Positions 53,247 to 62,258 of a stretch of 64,000 bases of DNA are shown piece by piece. This stretch comes from Aquabacterium commune. GTDB lineage: Bacteria; Pseudomonadota; Gammaproteobacteria; Burkholderiales; Burkholderiaceae_C. The notes under the pieces were generated by a model, which worked only from the letters and a program-made list of their open reading frames with translations, made no database searches and had not been told where the DNA came from. Each line of letters starts with the position of its first letter. Within the stretch, counting starts at the first letter, position 1. Both the position numbers and the translations under genes were made by a program. The stretch covers positions 556,121 through 620,120 of the forward strand of contig NZ_SNXW01000001.1 of NCBI RefSeq assembly GCF_004362855.1, given 5' to 3'.

Positions 53247-55454
53247 TCAGGGACAGACGCGGTCCACCTTGAGCACCACCGGGCAACGGCGCAGGATGCG
53301 CATCACATCGGCCAGGTGCTCGGTGTCGCGCACGGCCACGGTGAGCTTGAGCTCGGCCGTCTCGCCCAGACGCTCGTCGCCCATCTCGATGTGGGTGATG
53401 TCGGTCTCGGCGCTGCTGATGCTGGCCGCCACCTGGGCCAGCACGCCCTTGCCGTTGGCCACCAGCACCTTGATCACGGTCTCGAACAGGCGGGTGGGCT
53501 CCTCGGACCAGCTCACGTCGATCCAACGCTCGCTGTCGCGCTCGAACAGGCGCTTGCCCGTGCCGCAGGTCTGGGTGTGCACGACCAGACCTTCGCCACG
53601 ACCCAGGTAGCCGGCGATCGGGTCGCCCGGCACCGGGCAGCAGCACGCCGCCAGCTGCACCGTCGCACCCTCGCTGCCATCGATGGTCACGGCCGCCAGG
53701 GCCGGTGCCTCTGAGGCGGCAAAACGGCCCAGCGTCAGCGTGAGCGCATCGGGGCGCTCGCCCTGCTCGGCCATGATCTGGGCCAGGCGCTTGGCCACCA
53801 TGGTCGCGATCTTGCGGCCCAGGCCGATCTCCACCAGCAGCTCGTCGCGACTGCGGTTGCCGCCCCAACGGGTGAGGGACTGCCACAGTGCGCCGGTGTC
53901 GCCTTCGCTGTCTTCGGCGCCCGGCGGCAAGGTCAGGCCCTCGGCGCGCAAAGCCTGCGTCAGCAGCTTCTCGCCCAGCGCCAAAGACTCTTCCGCCTCC
54001 ATGTTCTTCAGGTAGCTGCGGATCTTGGAACGCGCACGCCCCGTGGCCACGAAGTTCAGCCAGGCCGGGTTGGGCCGCGCGCCCGGCGCCGTGATGATCT
54101 CCACCACATCGCCACTGCGCAAGGTCGTGCGCAAAGGCACGGCCTCGCCATTGACCTTCACCGACACGCAGCGGTCGCCCACCCCCGAATGGATGGCGTA
54201 GGCGAAATCCACCGGCGTCGCGCCCTTGGGCAAAGCCACGATGCGTGACTTCGGCGTCAGCACATAGACCGACTCGGGGAACAGGTCGATCTTGAGGTGC
54301 TCCAGGAACTCGGCCGAATCGCGGGTCTCGTGCTGGATGTCGATGAGCGACTGCAGCCACACCGCCGCCTGCTGGGGCGAGGTGCCGGTTTCAGCGCCCT
54401 CCTGCTCCTTGTACATCCAGTGCGCGGCGATGCCCTTCTCCGCCACGGCGTGCATGGCCTGCGAACGGATCTGGAACTCCACCGCCGTGCCCACCGGGTT
54501 GACCAGCGTCGTGTGCAGGGACTGATAACCGTTCGCCTTGGGCATGGCGATGTAGTCCTTGAAACGCCCGGGCAGCGGCTTGTAGAGCTGGTGCAGCACG
54601 CCCAGGGCGCGGTAGCAGTCCAGCAGCTCGCGGGTGACGATGCGGAAGCCGAAGATGTCGCTGACCTGCGCGAAGGTCAGGCGCTTTTCGATCATCTTGT
54701 TGTAGATGGAGAAGATCGTCTTCTCGCGGCCATAGACCTCGACGTGCATGTCGGCGTCCGAGAAAGCCTCTTCGACGTCCTTGCGGATGCGCTCCACCAA
54801 ATCGCGGCGGTTGCCCCGCGTGCGCTTGACGGCCTTGGCCAGCACCGCGTGCCGCCAGGGGTTGATGTACTGGAACGACAGCTCCTGCAGCTCGCGGTAG
54901 GTCTGGTTCAGGCCCAGCCGGTGCGCGATCGGCACGTAGATTTCCAGCGTCTCACGGGCGATGCGCGAGCGCTTGTGCGCCACCATCGCTGCCATCGTGC
55001 GCATGTTGTGCAGGCGGTCGGCCAGCTTGATGAGGATGACGCGCACGTCGCGCGCCATCGCCAGCAGCATCTTGCGGAAGGACTCGGCCTGAGACTCCTC
55101 CTTGGTCGAGAACTGCAGCTTGTCCAACTTGGTCAGGCCATCGACGATCTCGGCCGTGGGTGCGCCGAAGCGCTCGATCAGCTCGATCTTGGTGACGCCA
55201 CAGTCCTCCATGGCGTCGTGCATGAGCGCGGCCATGATGGCCTGGGCGTCGAGCTTCCAGTCGGCGCACAAGCCCGCCACCGCGATGGGGTGCGTGATGT
55301 AGGGCTCGCCACTGGCGCGGAACTGCCCCAGGTGGGCCTCGTCGGCGAAACGGTAGGCGTCACGCACCCGGCGGATGTCCGCCTCGTCCAGGTAGTCCAG
55401 TTTGTGGGTCAGCGCGGCAAAAGAAGCCGCTGCCGCGTCGGTGACTGTGCTCAT
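53247..55454 (-). CDS. spoT: Bifunctional (p)ppGpp synthetase/hydrolase SpoT (RSH)
   Basis: 735 residues. The HD hydrolase is intact (ITHPIAVAG, MHDAMEDCG, ILIKLADRLHNMRT), as is the synthetase (YGREKTIFSIYNKM, DIFGFRI, YKPLPGRFKDYIAMPKANGYQSLHT). TGS (LPKGATPVDFAYAIHSGVGD), helical and zinc-finger-like parts and the ACT domain follow. Both activities are expected. It follows rpoZ on the same strand, but a terminator-like hairpin lies between, and TACATT 6 nt before the ATG suggests its own leaderless promoter. Confidence 0.96.
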   Translation of the reverse strand: MSTVTDAAAASFAALTHKLDYLDEADIRRVRDAYRFADEAHLGQFRASGEPYITHPIAVAGLCADWKLDAQAIMAALMHDAMEDCGVTKIELIERFGAPTAEIVDGLTKLDKLQFSTKEESQAESFRKMLLAMARDVRVILIKLADRLHNMRTMAAMVAHKRSRIARETLEIYVPIAHRLGLNQTYRELQELSFQYINPWRHAVLAKAVKRTRGNRRDLVERIRKDVEEAFSDADMHVEVYGREKTIFSIYNKMIEKRLTFAQVSDIFGFRIVTRELLDCYRALGVLHQLYKPLPGRFKDYIAMPKANGYQSLHTTLVNPVGTAVEFQIRSQAMHAVAEKGIAAHWMYKEQEGAETGTSPQQAAVWLQSLIDIQHETRDSAEFLEHLKIDLFPESVYVLTPKSRIVALPKGATPVDFAYAIHSGVGDRCVSVKVNGEAVPLRTTLRSGDVVEIITAPGARPNPAWLNFVATGRARSKIRSYLKNMEAEESLALGEKLLTQALRAEGLTLPPGAEDSEGDTGALWQSLTRWGGNRSRDELLVEIGLGRKIATMVAKRLAQIMAEQGERPDALTLTLGRFAASEAPALAAVTIDGSEGATVQLAACCCPVPGDPIAGYLGRGEGLVVHTQTCGTGKRLFERDSERWIDVSWSEEPTRLFETVIKVLVANGKGVLAQVAASISSAETDITHIEMGDERLGETAELKLTVAVRDTEHLADVMRILRRCPVVLKVDRVCP

Positions 55455-55460
55455 GGACAA

Positions 55461-55466
55461 AATGTA
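55461..55466 (-). promoter_or_regulatory. -10 box of spoT (leaderless-type)
   Basis: On the minus strand TACATT, then TTGTCC, then ATG: 6 nt. It lies downstream of the rpoZ terminator, so spoT can be transcribed separately. Confidence 0.5.
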
Positions 55467-55544
55467 GCGCGGATGGGGCGCCCCTGTGGGGGAGAGGATG
55501 AATGGAAAAGCGGGTGTGCAAGACGGTGCGCCATGCGAAATTCA

Positions 55545-55575
55545 ATGCAAAAGGCCCGCGCGAAGCGGGCCTTGC
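55545..55575 (-). terminator. Terminator after rpoZ
   Basis: On the minus strand AAGGCCCGC-TTCGC-GCGGGCCTT followed by TTGCATTG: a 9-bp GC stem with a short T run, about 60 bp after the rpoZ stop and before spoT. Confidence 0.75.
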
Positions 55576-55631
55576 GGCGAAAGACCTGCTTGGGCGGGCC
55601 TTCGGACGGTCCAGAGACCGTCAAACAACGT

Positions 55632-55838
55632 TCAGGTCGTCGGCACCTTGCGCAGCATTTCCAGGCCCACGTGGCCACCGGCGATTTCGCGCAGGGCGGT
55701 CACGCTGGGCTTGTTGCGCGATTCGATCTTGGGCGTGTGGCCCTGGCTCAGCATGCGGGCACGGTAGGTTGCGGCCAGCACCAGCTGAAAGCGGTTGGGG
55801 ATCTTTTGCAGGCAGTCTTCGACGGTGATGCGGGCCAT
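55632..55838 (-). CDS. rpoZ: RNA polymerase omega subunit
   Basis: 68 residues, [28 protein letters not shown], a full match to omega. Aids assembly of beta' and ppGpp binding to RNA polymerase. Start at ATG 55838 with GGAGAGA upstream. Third in yicC-gmk-rpoZ; ppGpp-related spoT follows. Confidence 0.97.
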   Translation of the reverse strand: MARITVEDCLQKIPNRFQLVLAATYRARMLSQGHTPKIESRNKPSVTALREIAGGHVGLEMLRKVPTT

Positions 55839-55865
55839 GTGTCTCTCCAAAAAGCCAAGACCTGG

Positions 55866-56519
55866 TCAGACCAGGTGGAGCGCACGGAACACGGCTGACT
55901 TGTTCCGACGCTGAGCAACATATTTTAACCGCTGCGAGTGAACAATGGCCTTCAAATCGAACAAAGCCGACTCGAACAGGGCATTGACCACGATGAAATC
56001 GAAGTATTGCGCCTGCGCGACCTCGATGCGCGCGTTCGCCATGCGCAATTCGATGGTTTCGGGCGAATCCTCGCCGCGGCGGTTCAGGCGCTGCAGCAGC
56101 TCTTCGTAGCTGGGCGGCAAGATGAAGATCAGCACCGCGTAGGGAAACGCCTGCTTCATCTGCAGGGCGCCCTGCCAGTCGATTTCGAGCACCACGTCCT
56201 CGCCGCCCTGGATGCGCTCCTCGATGGCCTTGCGCGAGGTGCCGTAGCAATTGCCATGGACCTCGGCGTGCTCGAAGAAGTCACCGCGCTCGACCATGGC
56301 CTGGAACTCCTCTTTCGAGGTGAACCAGTACTCGCGGCCGTGCTGCTCCTGGCCACGCGGTGCGCGGGTGGTGTGCGAGACGCTGACCCGCAGGTGCGAG
56401 TCCAGCTCCAGCAGCGCCTTGACCAGGCTGGATTTGCCCGTGCCGCTGGGCGCCGAGACGACGAAGAGGTTGCCGGGGTAATCCATCGCAGTGTCCTGTG
56501 GGTCTTGGGCCGAAGTCAT
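55866..56519 (-). CDS. gmk: Guanylate kinase
   Basis: 217 residues. Phosphorylates GMP to GDP. P-loop [10 protein letters not shown] at 22-31, then [21 protein letters not shown] and [28 protein letters not shown] give a complete family profile. Start at ATG 56519, 7 bp after yicC; an internal Met (MDYPGN) would give 206 residues and cannot be excluded. Confidence 0.97.
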   Translation of the reverse strand: MTSAQDPQDTAMDYPGNLFVVSAPSGTGKSSLVKALLELDSHLRVSVSHTTRAPRGQEQHGREYWFTSKEEFQAMVERGDFFEHAEVHGNCYGTSRKAIEERIQGGEDVVLEIDWQGALQMKQAFPYAVLIFILPPSYEELLQRLNRRGEDSPETIELRMANARIEVAQAQYFDFIVVNALFESALFDLKAIVHSQRLKYVAQRRNKSAVFRALHLV

Positions 56520-56526
56520 GGCCGGT

Positions 56527-57465
56527 TCATTCGAGGTTTTGCACCTGCTCGCGCATCTGCTCGATGAGGACCTTCATGTCCACCGAGATCTGCGTCAACT
56601 CCAGCGCAGCCGCCTTCGCGCCCAGGGTGTTGGCCTCGCGGTGCAGTTCCTGGATGAGGAAATCGAGGCGCTTGCCGACCTCGCCGCCTTTTTTCAGCAG
56701 GCGACCGATCTCGTCGAGGTGGGCCTTCAGGCGCTGCAGTTCTTCGTCCACGTCGATGCGCAGCGCGTAAGCCGCGGCTTCCTGCAAGGCGCGCTCCTGG
56801 GCGACCTCGGGCGTCACGTTGCCGCCCACGGCCTGCAGCGCTTCCTGGTATTTCTGGACGAAGCGCTCCTGCTGGCGCTGCACGGCCTGGGGCACCAGGG
56901 GCTGGGCCTGCTCGGCCAGGGCCTTCAGCGCCAACAGCTTGTCTTTCAGGATGCCGACCAGGCGGGCGCCCTCGCGCTCGCGGGCCTCGGCCAGGGCCAC
57001 GATGGCCTGGCGGGCGGCTTCCAGCGCGGCCTCTTCCAGCTTCACCGAGGGCGCCGCGGCGCGGCACCAGTTCAGCACCTCGTTGACCGACAGCGGCCCG
57101 GCCTTGGGCAGCCAGTTCTGCACCGTGCCCTCCAGGCGGGCCAGGGTGTGCAGCTGCTCGGGCTGGGGCTGGGGCCAACCGGCGTCGGCGGCGCGCTGGG
57201 GCTGCATGCGCAGCTCGATCTTGCCGCGCTTGAACGAGGCCGTCAGCAGGTCGCGCAGGGCGGGCTCCAGGGCGCGGAACTCGTCGGCCAGCTTGAAGCT
57301 CAGGTCCAGGAAGCGGCTGTTGACCGAGCGCAACTCGGCGCCCACCGCCCCGCTGGCGTGCCGGCGCGATGCGCTCGAAGCCCCGTCGTCATCGGTGTTT
57401 TCACCGACGTGGTCGGGGGCCGACGCCACCGCGCTGGCAAAGCCGGTCATGGAGTAGACTGACAT
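56527..57465 (-). CDS. yicC: YicC family endoribonuclease
   Basis: 312 residues. [12 protein letters not shown] opening and [27 protein letters not shown] match YicC_N; the C-terminus [37 protein letters not shown] is the DUF1732 signature. The E. coli member is an RNase affecting small RNA turnover. Residues about 18-42 form a family-atypical insertion. It starts only 27 bp from the divergent protein kinase gene. Confidence 0.94.
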   Translation of the reverse strand: MSVYSMTGFASAVASAPDHVGENTDDDGASSASRRHASGAVGAELRSVNSRFLDLSFKLADEFRALEPALRDLLTASFKRGKIELRMQPQRAADAGWPQPQPEQLHTLARLEGTVQNWLPKAGPLSVNEVLNWCRAAAPSVKLEEAALEAARQAIVALAEAREREGARLVGILKDKLLALKALAEQAQPLVPQAVQRQQERFVQKYQEALQAVGGNVTPEVAQERALQEAAAYALRIDVDEELQRLKAHLDEIGRLLKKGGEVGKRLDFLIQELHREANTLGAKAAALELTQISVDMKVLIEQMREQVQNLE

Positions 57466-57492
57466 GGATATTCACCCAGACAAAACGCGATT

Positions 57493-58461
57493 ATGTCAAA
57501 GCCGAAACCCGCTCCGCTGCCCTCGGGCACCGTCGTGGGTGGCTACCAGATCGTCAAGAAGCTCGCCGCAGGCGGTTTCGGCGTGGTTTACCTCGCGGAA
57601 GACCCGGACAAGCGCCTGGTCGCCCTCAAAGAATACCTGCCCGCATCGCTGGCCGAGCGCTCGGCGGGCGAGCTCATCCCGCGCGTCAAGCCTGACAAGC
57701 AGCCACTCTACCGCCTGGGGCTGAAAAGTTTCTTCGAAGAAGGCCGCTCGCTGGCCCAGATCGCCCATCCGAGTGTGGTGTCGGTGCTGAACTTCTTCCG
57801 CGAGAACGAAACCGTTTACATGGTGATGAACTACCTCCAGGGCGACACCCTGCAGGATTTCATCGTCACCGCGCGTGACTTGAAGCGCGACAAGGTGTTC
57901 CGCGAGTCCACCATCCGCAGCCTGTTCGACGAGATCCTGCGTGGCCTGCGCATCGTGCACCAGCACAAGATGCTGCACCTGGACATCAAGCCGGCCAACA
58001 TCTTCATCACCAACGAGAACAAGGCGGTGCTGCTCGATTTCGGTGCCGCGCGCGAGGTGCTGTCCAAGGAAGGCAACTTCATCCGCCCGATGTACACGCC
58101 CGGCTTTGCCGCGCCCGAGATGTACCGCCGCGACGGCTCGCTGGGCCCCTGGACGGACATCTACGCCATCGGCGCGTGCATCTACGCCTGCATGCAGGGC
58201 TACCCTCCGAACGACGCACCCCAACGCCTCGAAAAAGACCGCTTGGGTCTGTCTTTGTCCCGACTGCGCAATGTCTATTCGGATAACCTCATCGAGGTGA
58301 CCGAGTGGTGCATGTCCCTGGACCCGCTGGCCCGGCCGCAGAGCGTGTTCGCGCTGCAAAAAGAGCTGGCCCGCGAGACCGAGCGCCGCTACTCCAAGCT
58401 GACCTTCTCCGAACGCGTGAAGCTGCAACTCGAAAACCTCAAATCCGGGGCGAAGGCCTGA
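57493..58461 (+). CDS. Hanks-type Ser/Thr protein kinase
   Basis: 322 residues, soluble, a kinase domain with a short C-terminal tail. Gly-rich loop AAGGFGVVYLAE at 25-36, Lys46 in VALKEYLP, catalytic loop HLDIKPAN with Asp164 (Leu in place of the usual Arg, an LD rather than RD kinase), DFG with Asp182, and APE in FAAPEMY. It pairs with the PP2C phosphatase 27 bp downstream; the two probably control reversible phosphorylation of unknown targets. Confidence 0.93.
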   Translation: MSKPKPAPLPSGTVVGGYQIVKKLAAGGFGVVYLAEDPDKRLVALKEYLPASLAERSAGELIPRVKPDKQPLYRLGLKSFFEEGRSLAQIAHPSVVSVLNFFRENETVYMVMNYLQGDTLQDFIVTARDLKRDKVFRESTIRSLFDEILRGLRIVHQHKMLHLDIKPANIFITNENKAVLLDFGAAREVLSKEGNFIRPMYTPGFAAPEMYRRDGSLGPWTDIYAIGACIYACMQGYPPNDAPQRLEKDRLGLSLSRLRNVYSDNLIEVTEWCMSLDPLARPQSVFALQKELARETERRYSKLTFSERVKLQLENLKSGAKA

Positions 58462-58488
58462 GGACGACCTGGAAGGCATGGCGCTGGC

Positions 58489-59421
58489 ATGAGATTCTCC
58501 GTTTACCAGATCAGCCGCAAGGGCGGCCGCGAGAAGAACGAAGACCGCATGGGTTACTGCTACACGCGGGACTCCGGCCTGTTCGCGCTGGCCGATGGCA
58601 TGGGCGGACACCCCGAAGGCGAGATGGCCTCGCAGCTCGCCCTGCAAACCATGGCGGCCTTGTACCAACGCGACGCCAAACCGCGCCTGGCCGACCCGAT
58701 CCGCTTCCTGCAGGACGCCATCATGGCCGGCCACCACCAACTGCTGCGCTACGCCAGCGAACGTGGCCTGATGGACACCCCCCGCACCACCCTGGTGGCC
58801 TGCATCCTGCAAGGCAACACGGCCTACTGGGCGCACTGCGGCGACTCGCGCCTGTACTTCGTGCGCGGCGACAAACTCATCGCCCGCACGCGCGACCACT
58901 CCTACTCGGAGCTGCAAAACACCATCTCCTCGGTCGTGCCGCTCAACGAGCGCTACAACCGCAACGTGCTCTTCACCTGCCTGGGCAGCCCCGGCAAGCC
59001 CGTGGTTGACACCGCCGGCCCCTTGCTGCTGCAGGAAGGCGACCGCATTTTGCTGTGCTCCGACGGCCTGTGGGGCACGGTGGAAGACGAGCTCATCACC
59101 CACAACCTGGCCACCCGCGCCATCTCTGACGCCGTGCCCGAGCTGGTCGAAACCGCGCTGCGCAATGGCGGCGCCAAGTGCGACAACGTCACCGTGCTCG
59201 CCATGGAGTGGGAGTCGGCCTCCAACGAGGAGCAGCCCGGCGTCTCCACCGAGAGTCTGGGCGACGAGGTCTTCGCCTCGACCATCCAGGCCAGCGTGGG
59301 CAACACCGGCAGCCCAGGCGACAATGGCGATGCCGACGAGCTGGACGATGCCGAGATCGAGCGCTCCATCCGCGAGATCAACGAAGCCATCCGCCGCTCG
59401 GCCAACGCCAAAAAGAACTGA
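58489..59421 (+). CDS. PP2C-family Ser/Thr protein phosphatase
   Basis: 310 residues. Metal-binding residues in NEDRMG (Asp19), LADGMGGH (Asp36), CGDSRLY, LLCSDGLWG and KCDNVTVL (Asp-Asn) make a complete PPM profile over residues 1-240. The last 70 residues are an acidic, low-complexity tail ending in a helix (AEIERSIREINEAIRRSANAKKN), not part of the phosphatase fold. Downstream partner of the kinase. Confidence 0.94.
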   Translation: MRFSVYQISRKGGREKNEDRMGYCYTRDSGLFALADGMGGHPEGEMASQLALQTMAALYQRDAKPRLADPIRFLQDAIMAGHHQLLRYASERGLMDTPRTTLVACILQGNTAYWAHCGDSRLYFVRGDKLIARTRDHSYSELQNTISSVVPLNERYNRNVLFTCLGSPGKPVVDTAGPLLLQEGDRILLCSDGLWGTVEDELITHNLATRAISDAVPELVETALRNGGAKCDNVTVLAMEWESASNEEQPGVSTESLGDEVFASTIQASVGNTGSPGDNGDADELDDAEIERSIREINEAIRRSANAKKN

Positions 59422-59506
59422 GTTTTGCGTACCTGCGCCAGGCCGTGACCCGTCCCAGGTCACGGCTTCTGCCATTCCCGAACACCCCTGATCCTGTGGA
59501 GCTTCC

Positions 59507-60247
<741 letters not shown>

Positions 60248-60278
60248 AAACCACAGAGCAGCACACGGGAAGACCGCC

Positions 60279-60965
60279 ATGCCCAAGCGCCTCATCCTCG
60301 CCTCCAACAACGCCAAGAAGCTGCGCGAGCTGCAGGCCTTGATCGCGCCGCTGGGCGTTGAGCTGGTCACGCAGGGCAGCTTGGGCATCCCGGAGGCCGA
60401 GGAACCCCACCTCACCTTCGTCGAGAACGCCCTGGCCAAGGCCCGCCACGCAGCGGCCCTGGCCCAAGCGCCCGCCCTGGCCGACGACTCCGGCCTGTGC
60501 GTGGACGCGCTGGGCGGTGCGCCGGGCGTGCGCTCGGCCCGCCACGCGGTGGACGCCGGCCGCATCGCCGAAGGCCTGCCGCGCGAGCAGATCGATGCGG
60601 CCAACAACGCCTGGCTGCTCACGCAGATGGCCGGCCAGGCGCAGCGCGGCGCCCACTTCACCTGCCTGCTGGTGGCCGTGCGCCACGCCGACGACCCCGA
60701 ACCGCTCATCGCCGAAGGCCAGTGGCGTGGCGAGCTGCTGCAAGCCGCACAGGGCGAGCATGGTTTCGGCTATGACCCGCTGCTGTGGATCCCCGCCCAC
60801 GCGCAAAGCGCCGCGCAGCTCGACCCCGCCATCAAAAACGCCATCAGCCACCGCGCCCTGGCCTGCGGCCACTTGCTGGAGATGATGCGCACGCGATGGG
60901 GCCTGGACGCTGCAGCCTCGGCCGCCACACCCTTCTGGCCCTGGCAGGACCACCCCGAGCGATGA
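60279..60965 (+). CDS. rdgB: dITP/XTP pyrophosphatase (RdgB/HAM1)
   Basis: 228 residues. Removes non-canonical purine nucleotides. LASNNAKKLREL, ENALAKARHAA, ADDSGLCVDALGGAPGVRSAR, GFGYDPLLW and ISHRALA are the family blocks. A C-terminal extension of about 20 residues is present. Its stop overlaps hemW by 4 bp (ATGA). Confidence 0.96.
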   Translation: MPKRLILASNNAKKLRELQALIAPLGVELVTQGSLGIPEAEEPHLTFVENALAKARHAAALAQAPALADDSGLCVDALGGAPGVRSARHAVDAGRIAEGLPREQIDAANNAWLLTQMAGQAQRGAHFTCLLVAVRHADDPEPLIAEGQWRGELLQAAQGEHGFGYDPLLWIPAHAQSAAQLDPAIKNAISHRALACGHLLEMMRTRWGLDAAASAATPFWPWQDHPER

Positions 60966-62149
60966 TCACCCTGCAACGCCCCGGCGCCCTGAGCGCCCTG
61001 CCGCCACTGTCGCTTTACGTGCACCTGCCCTGGTGCCTGAAAAAGTGCCCGTACTGTGACTTCAATTCCCACGAATTGAAGTCCGATGCCACCGAGCGCG
61101 CACCGCTGGAGGCCCGCTACCTCGACGCCCTGCGCGCCGACCTGGAAGCCGCCCTGCCGCAAATCTGGGGCCGTCGCGTGTTCACCGTCTTCATCGGCGG
61201 CGGCACGCCCAGCCTGTTCTCACCCGACAGCATCGACCGCCTGCTGGCCGACATCCGCGCCCGCCTGCCACTCGAAGCCGCCTGTGAGATCACGCTGGAG
61301 GCCAACCCCGGCACCTTCGAGCGCGACCGCTTCAAGGCCTTCCGCGAAGCCGGCGTGACGCGCCTGTCCATCGGCGTGCAGAGCTTCGACGACGCCAAAC
61401 TCAAGGCCTTGGGCCGCGTGCACGACCGTGCCCAGGCCCTCGCCGCCGTCGAGGAAGCCCAGCGTCACTTCGAGACCTTCAACCTCGACCTGATGTACGC
61501 CCTGCCTGGCCAGAGCCCGGCAGATCTGGACGCCGACCTGTCCCAGGCCCTGGCCTTCGAGCCACCGCACCTGTCGCTCTACCACCTCACGATGGAGCCC
61601 AACACGGCCTTCGCCACGCGCCCGCCTGAAGGCCTGCCCGACGAGGACACCGCCTTCGACATGCTCGACCACCTCGTCGAGCGCACCGCTGCCGCCGGCC
61701 TGCAGCGCTACGAGGTCTCGGCCTACGCGCGCACCGGTCATCACTGCGCCCACAACCTCAACTACTGGCAGTTCGGCGACTACCTCGGCATCGGCGCCGG
61801 CGCGCACAGCAAGATCAGCTTCCCCGATCGCATCGTGCGCCAAGTGCGCTGGCGCGAGCCGGCCACCTACATGGACAAGGCCGCGCAAGGCCTGGCCGTC
61901 TCCAACGAGCAGGACGTGGCCCTGTCGGCCCGCGGCTTCGAGTTCATGATGAACGCCCTGCGCCTCAAAGACGGCTTCGAGCTGCTGCGCTTCACCGAGC
62001 GCACCGGCCTGACCCTGGCCAGCATCCAGCAGCCCCTGGCCGAGGCCGAAGCCAAAGGCCTGCTGCAGCGCGACCTGGCCCGCGCGTGGCCCACCGCCAA
62101 AGGCTTCGACTTCCTGAGCGACCTGCAGGCGATGTTCCTCAAGGACTGA
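60962..62149 (+). CDS. hemW: Radical SAM haem chaperone HemW-like protein
   Basis: 395 residues. Radical-SAM cluster motif CLKKCPYCDF (CxxxCxxC), GGGTPSLF, the SIGVQSFDD segment and a HemN_C-type C-terminus. It lacks the extra N-terminal part of coproporphyrinogen dehydrogenase HemN, so HemW (haem delivery) is the better name. Translationally coupled to rdgB. Its last codons run into a tandem octamer repeat. Confidence 0.94.
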   Translation: MITLQRPGALSALPPLSLYVHLPWCLKKCPYCDFNSHELKSDATERAPLEARYLDALRADLEAALPQIWGRRVFTVFIGGGTPSLFSPDSIDRLLADIRARLPLEAACEITLEANPGTFERDRFKAFREAGVTRLSIGVQSFDDAKLKALGRVHDRAQALAAVEEAQRHFETFNLDLMYALPGQSPADLDADLSQALAFEPPHLSLYHLTMEPNTAFATRPPEGLPDEDTAFDMLDHLVERTAAAGLQRYEVSAYARTGHHCAHNLNYWQFGDYLGIGAGAHSKISFPDRIVRQVRWREPATYMDKAAQGLAVSNEQDVALSARGFEFMMNALRLKDGFELLRFTERTGLTLASIQQPLAEAEAKGLLQRDLARAWPTAKGFDFLSDLQAMFLKD

Positions 62150-62174
62150 GGGACTGAGGGACTGAAAGACTGAG
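62143..62174. repeat. Tandem 8-bp repeat at the hemW stop
   Basis: Four units: GGACTGAG, GGACTGAG, GGACTGAA, AGACTGAG. The first contains the stop codon, so unit number changes do not alter the protein. Confidence 0.85.
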
Positions 62175-62186
62175 GCAAGCCCCATG

Positions 62187-62218
62187 AAAAAAGCCGCTGG
62201 CTCACCACCAGCGGCTTT
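62187..62218. terminator. Bidirectional terminator between hemW and fadD
   Basis: AAAAAAGCCGCTGG-CTCACCA-CCAGCGGCTTT: an 8-bp GC stem plus flanking A/T runs serving both convergent genes; the A run is longer on the fadD side. Confidence 0.88.
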
Positions 62219-62258
62219 GTCACGTCAGGGCCCATCCAGGCCCGTCATGGCCTGAAGG

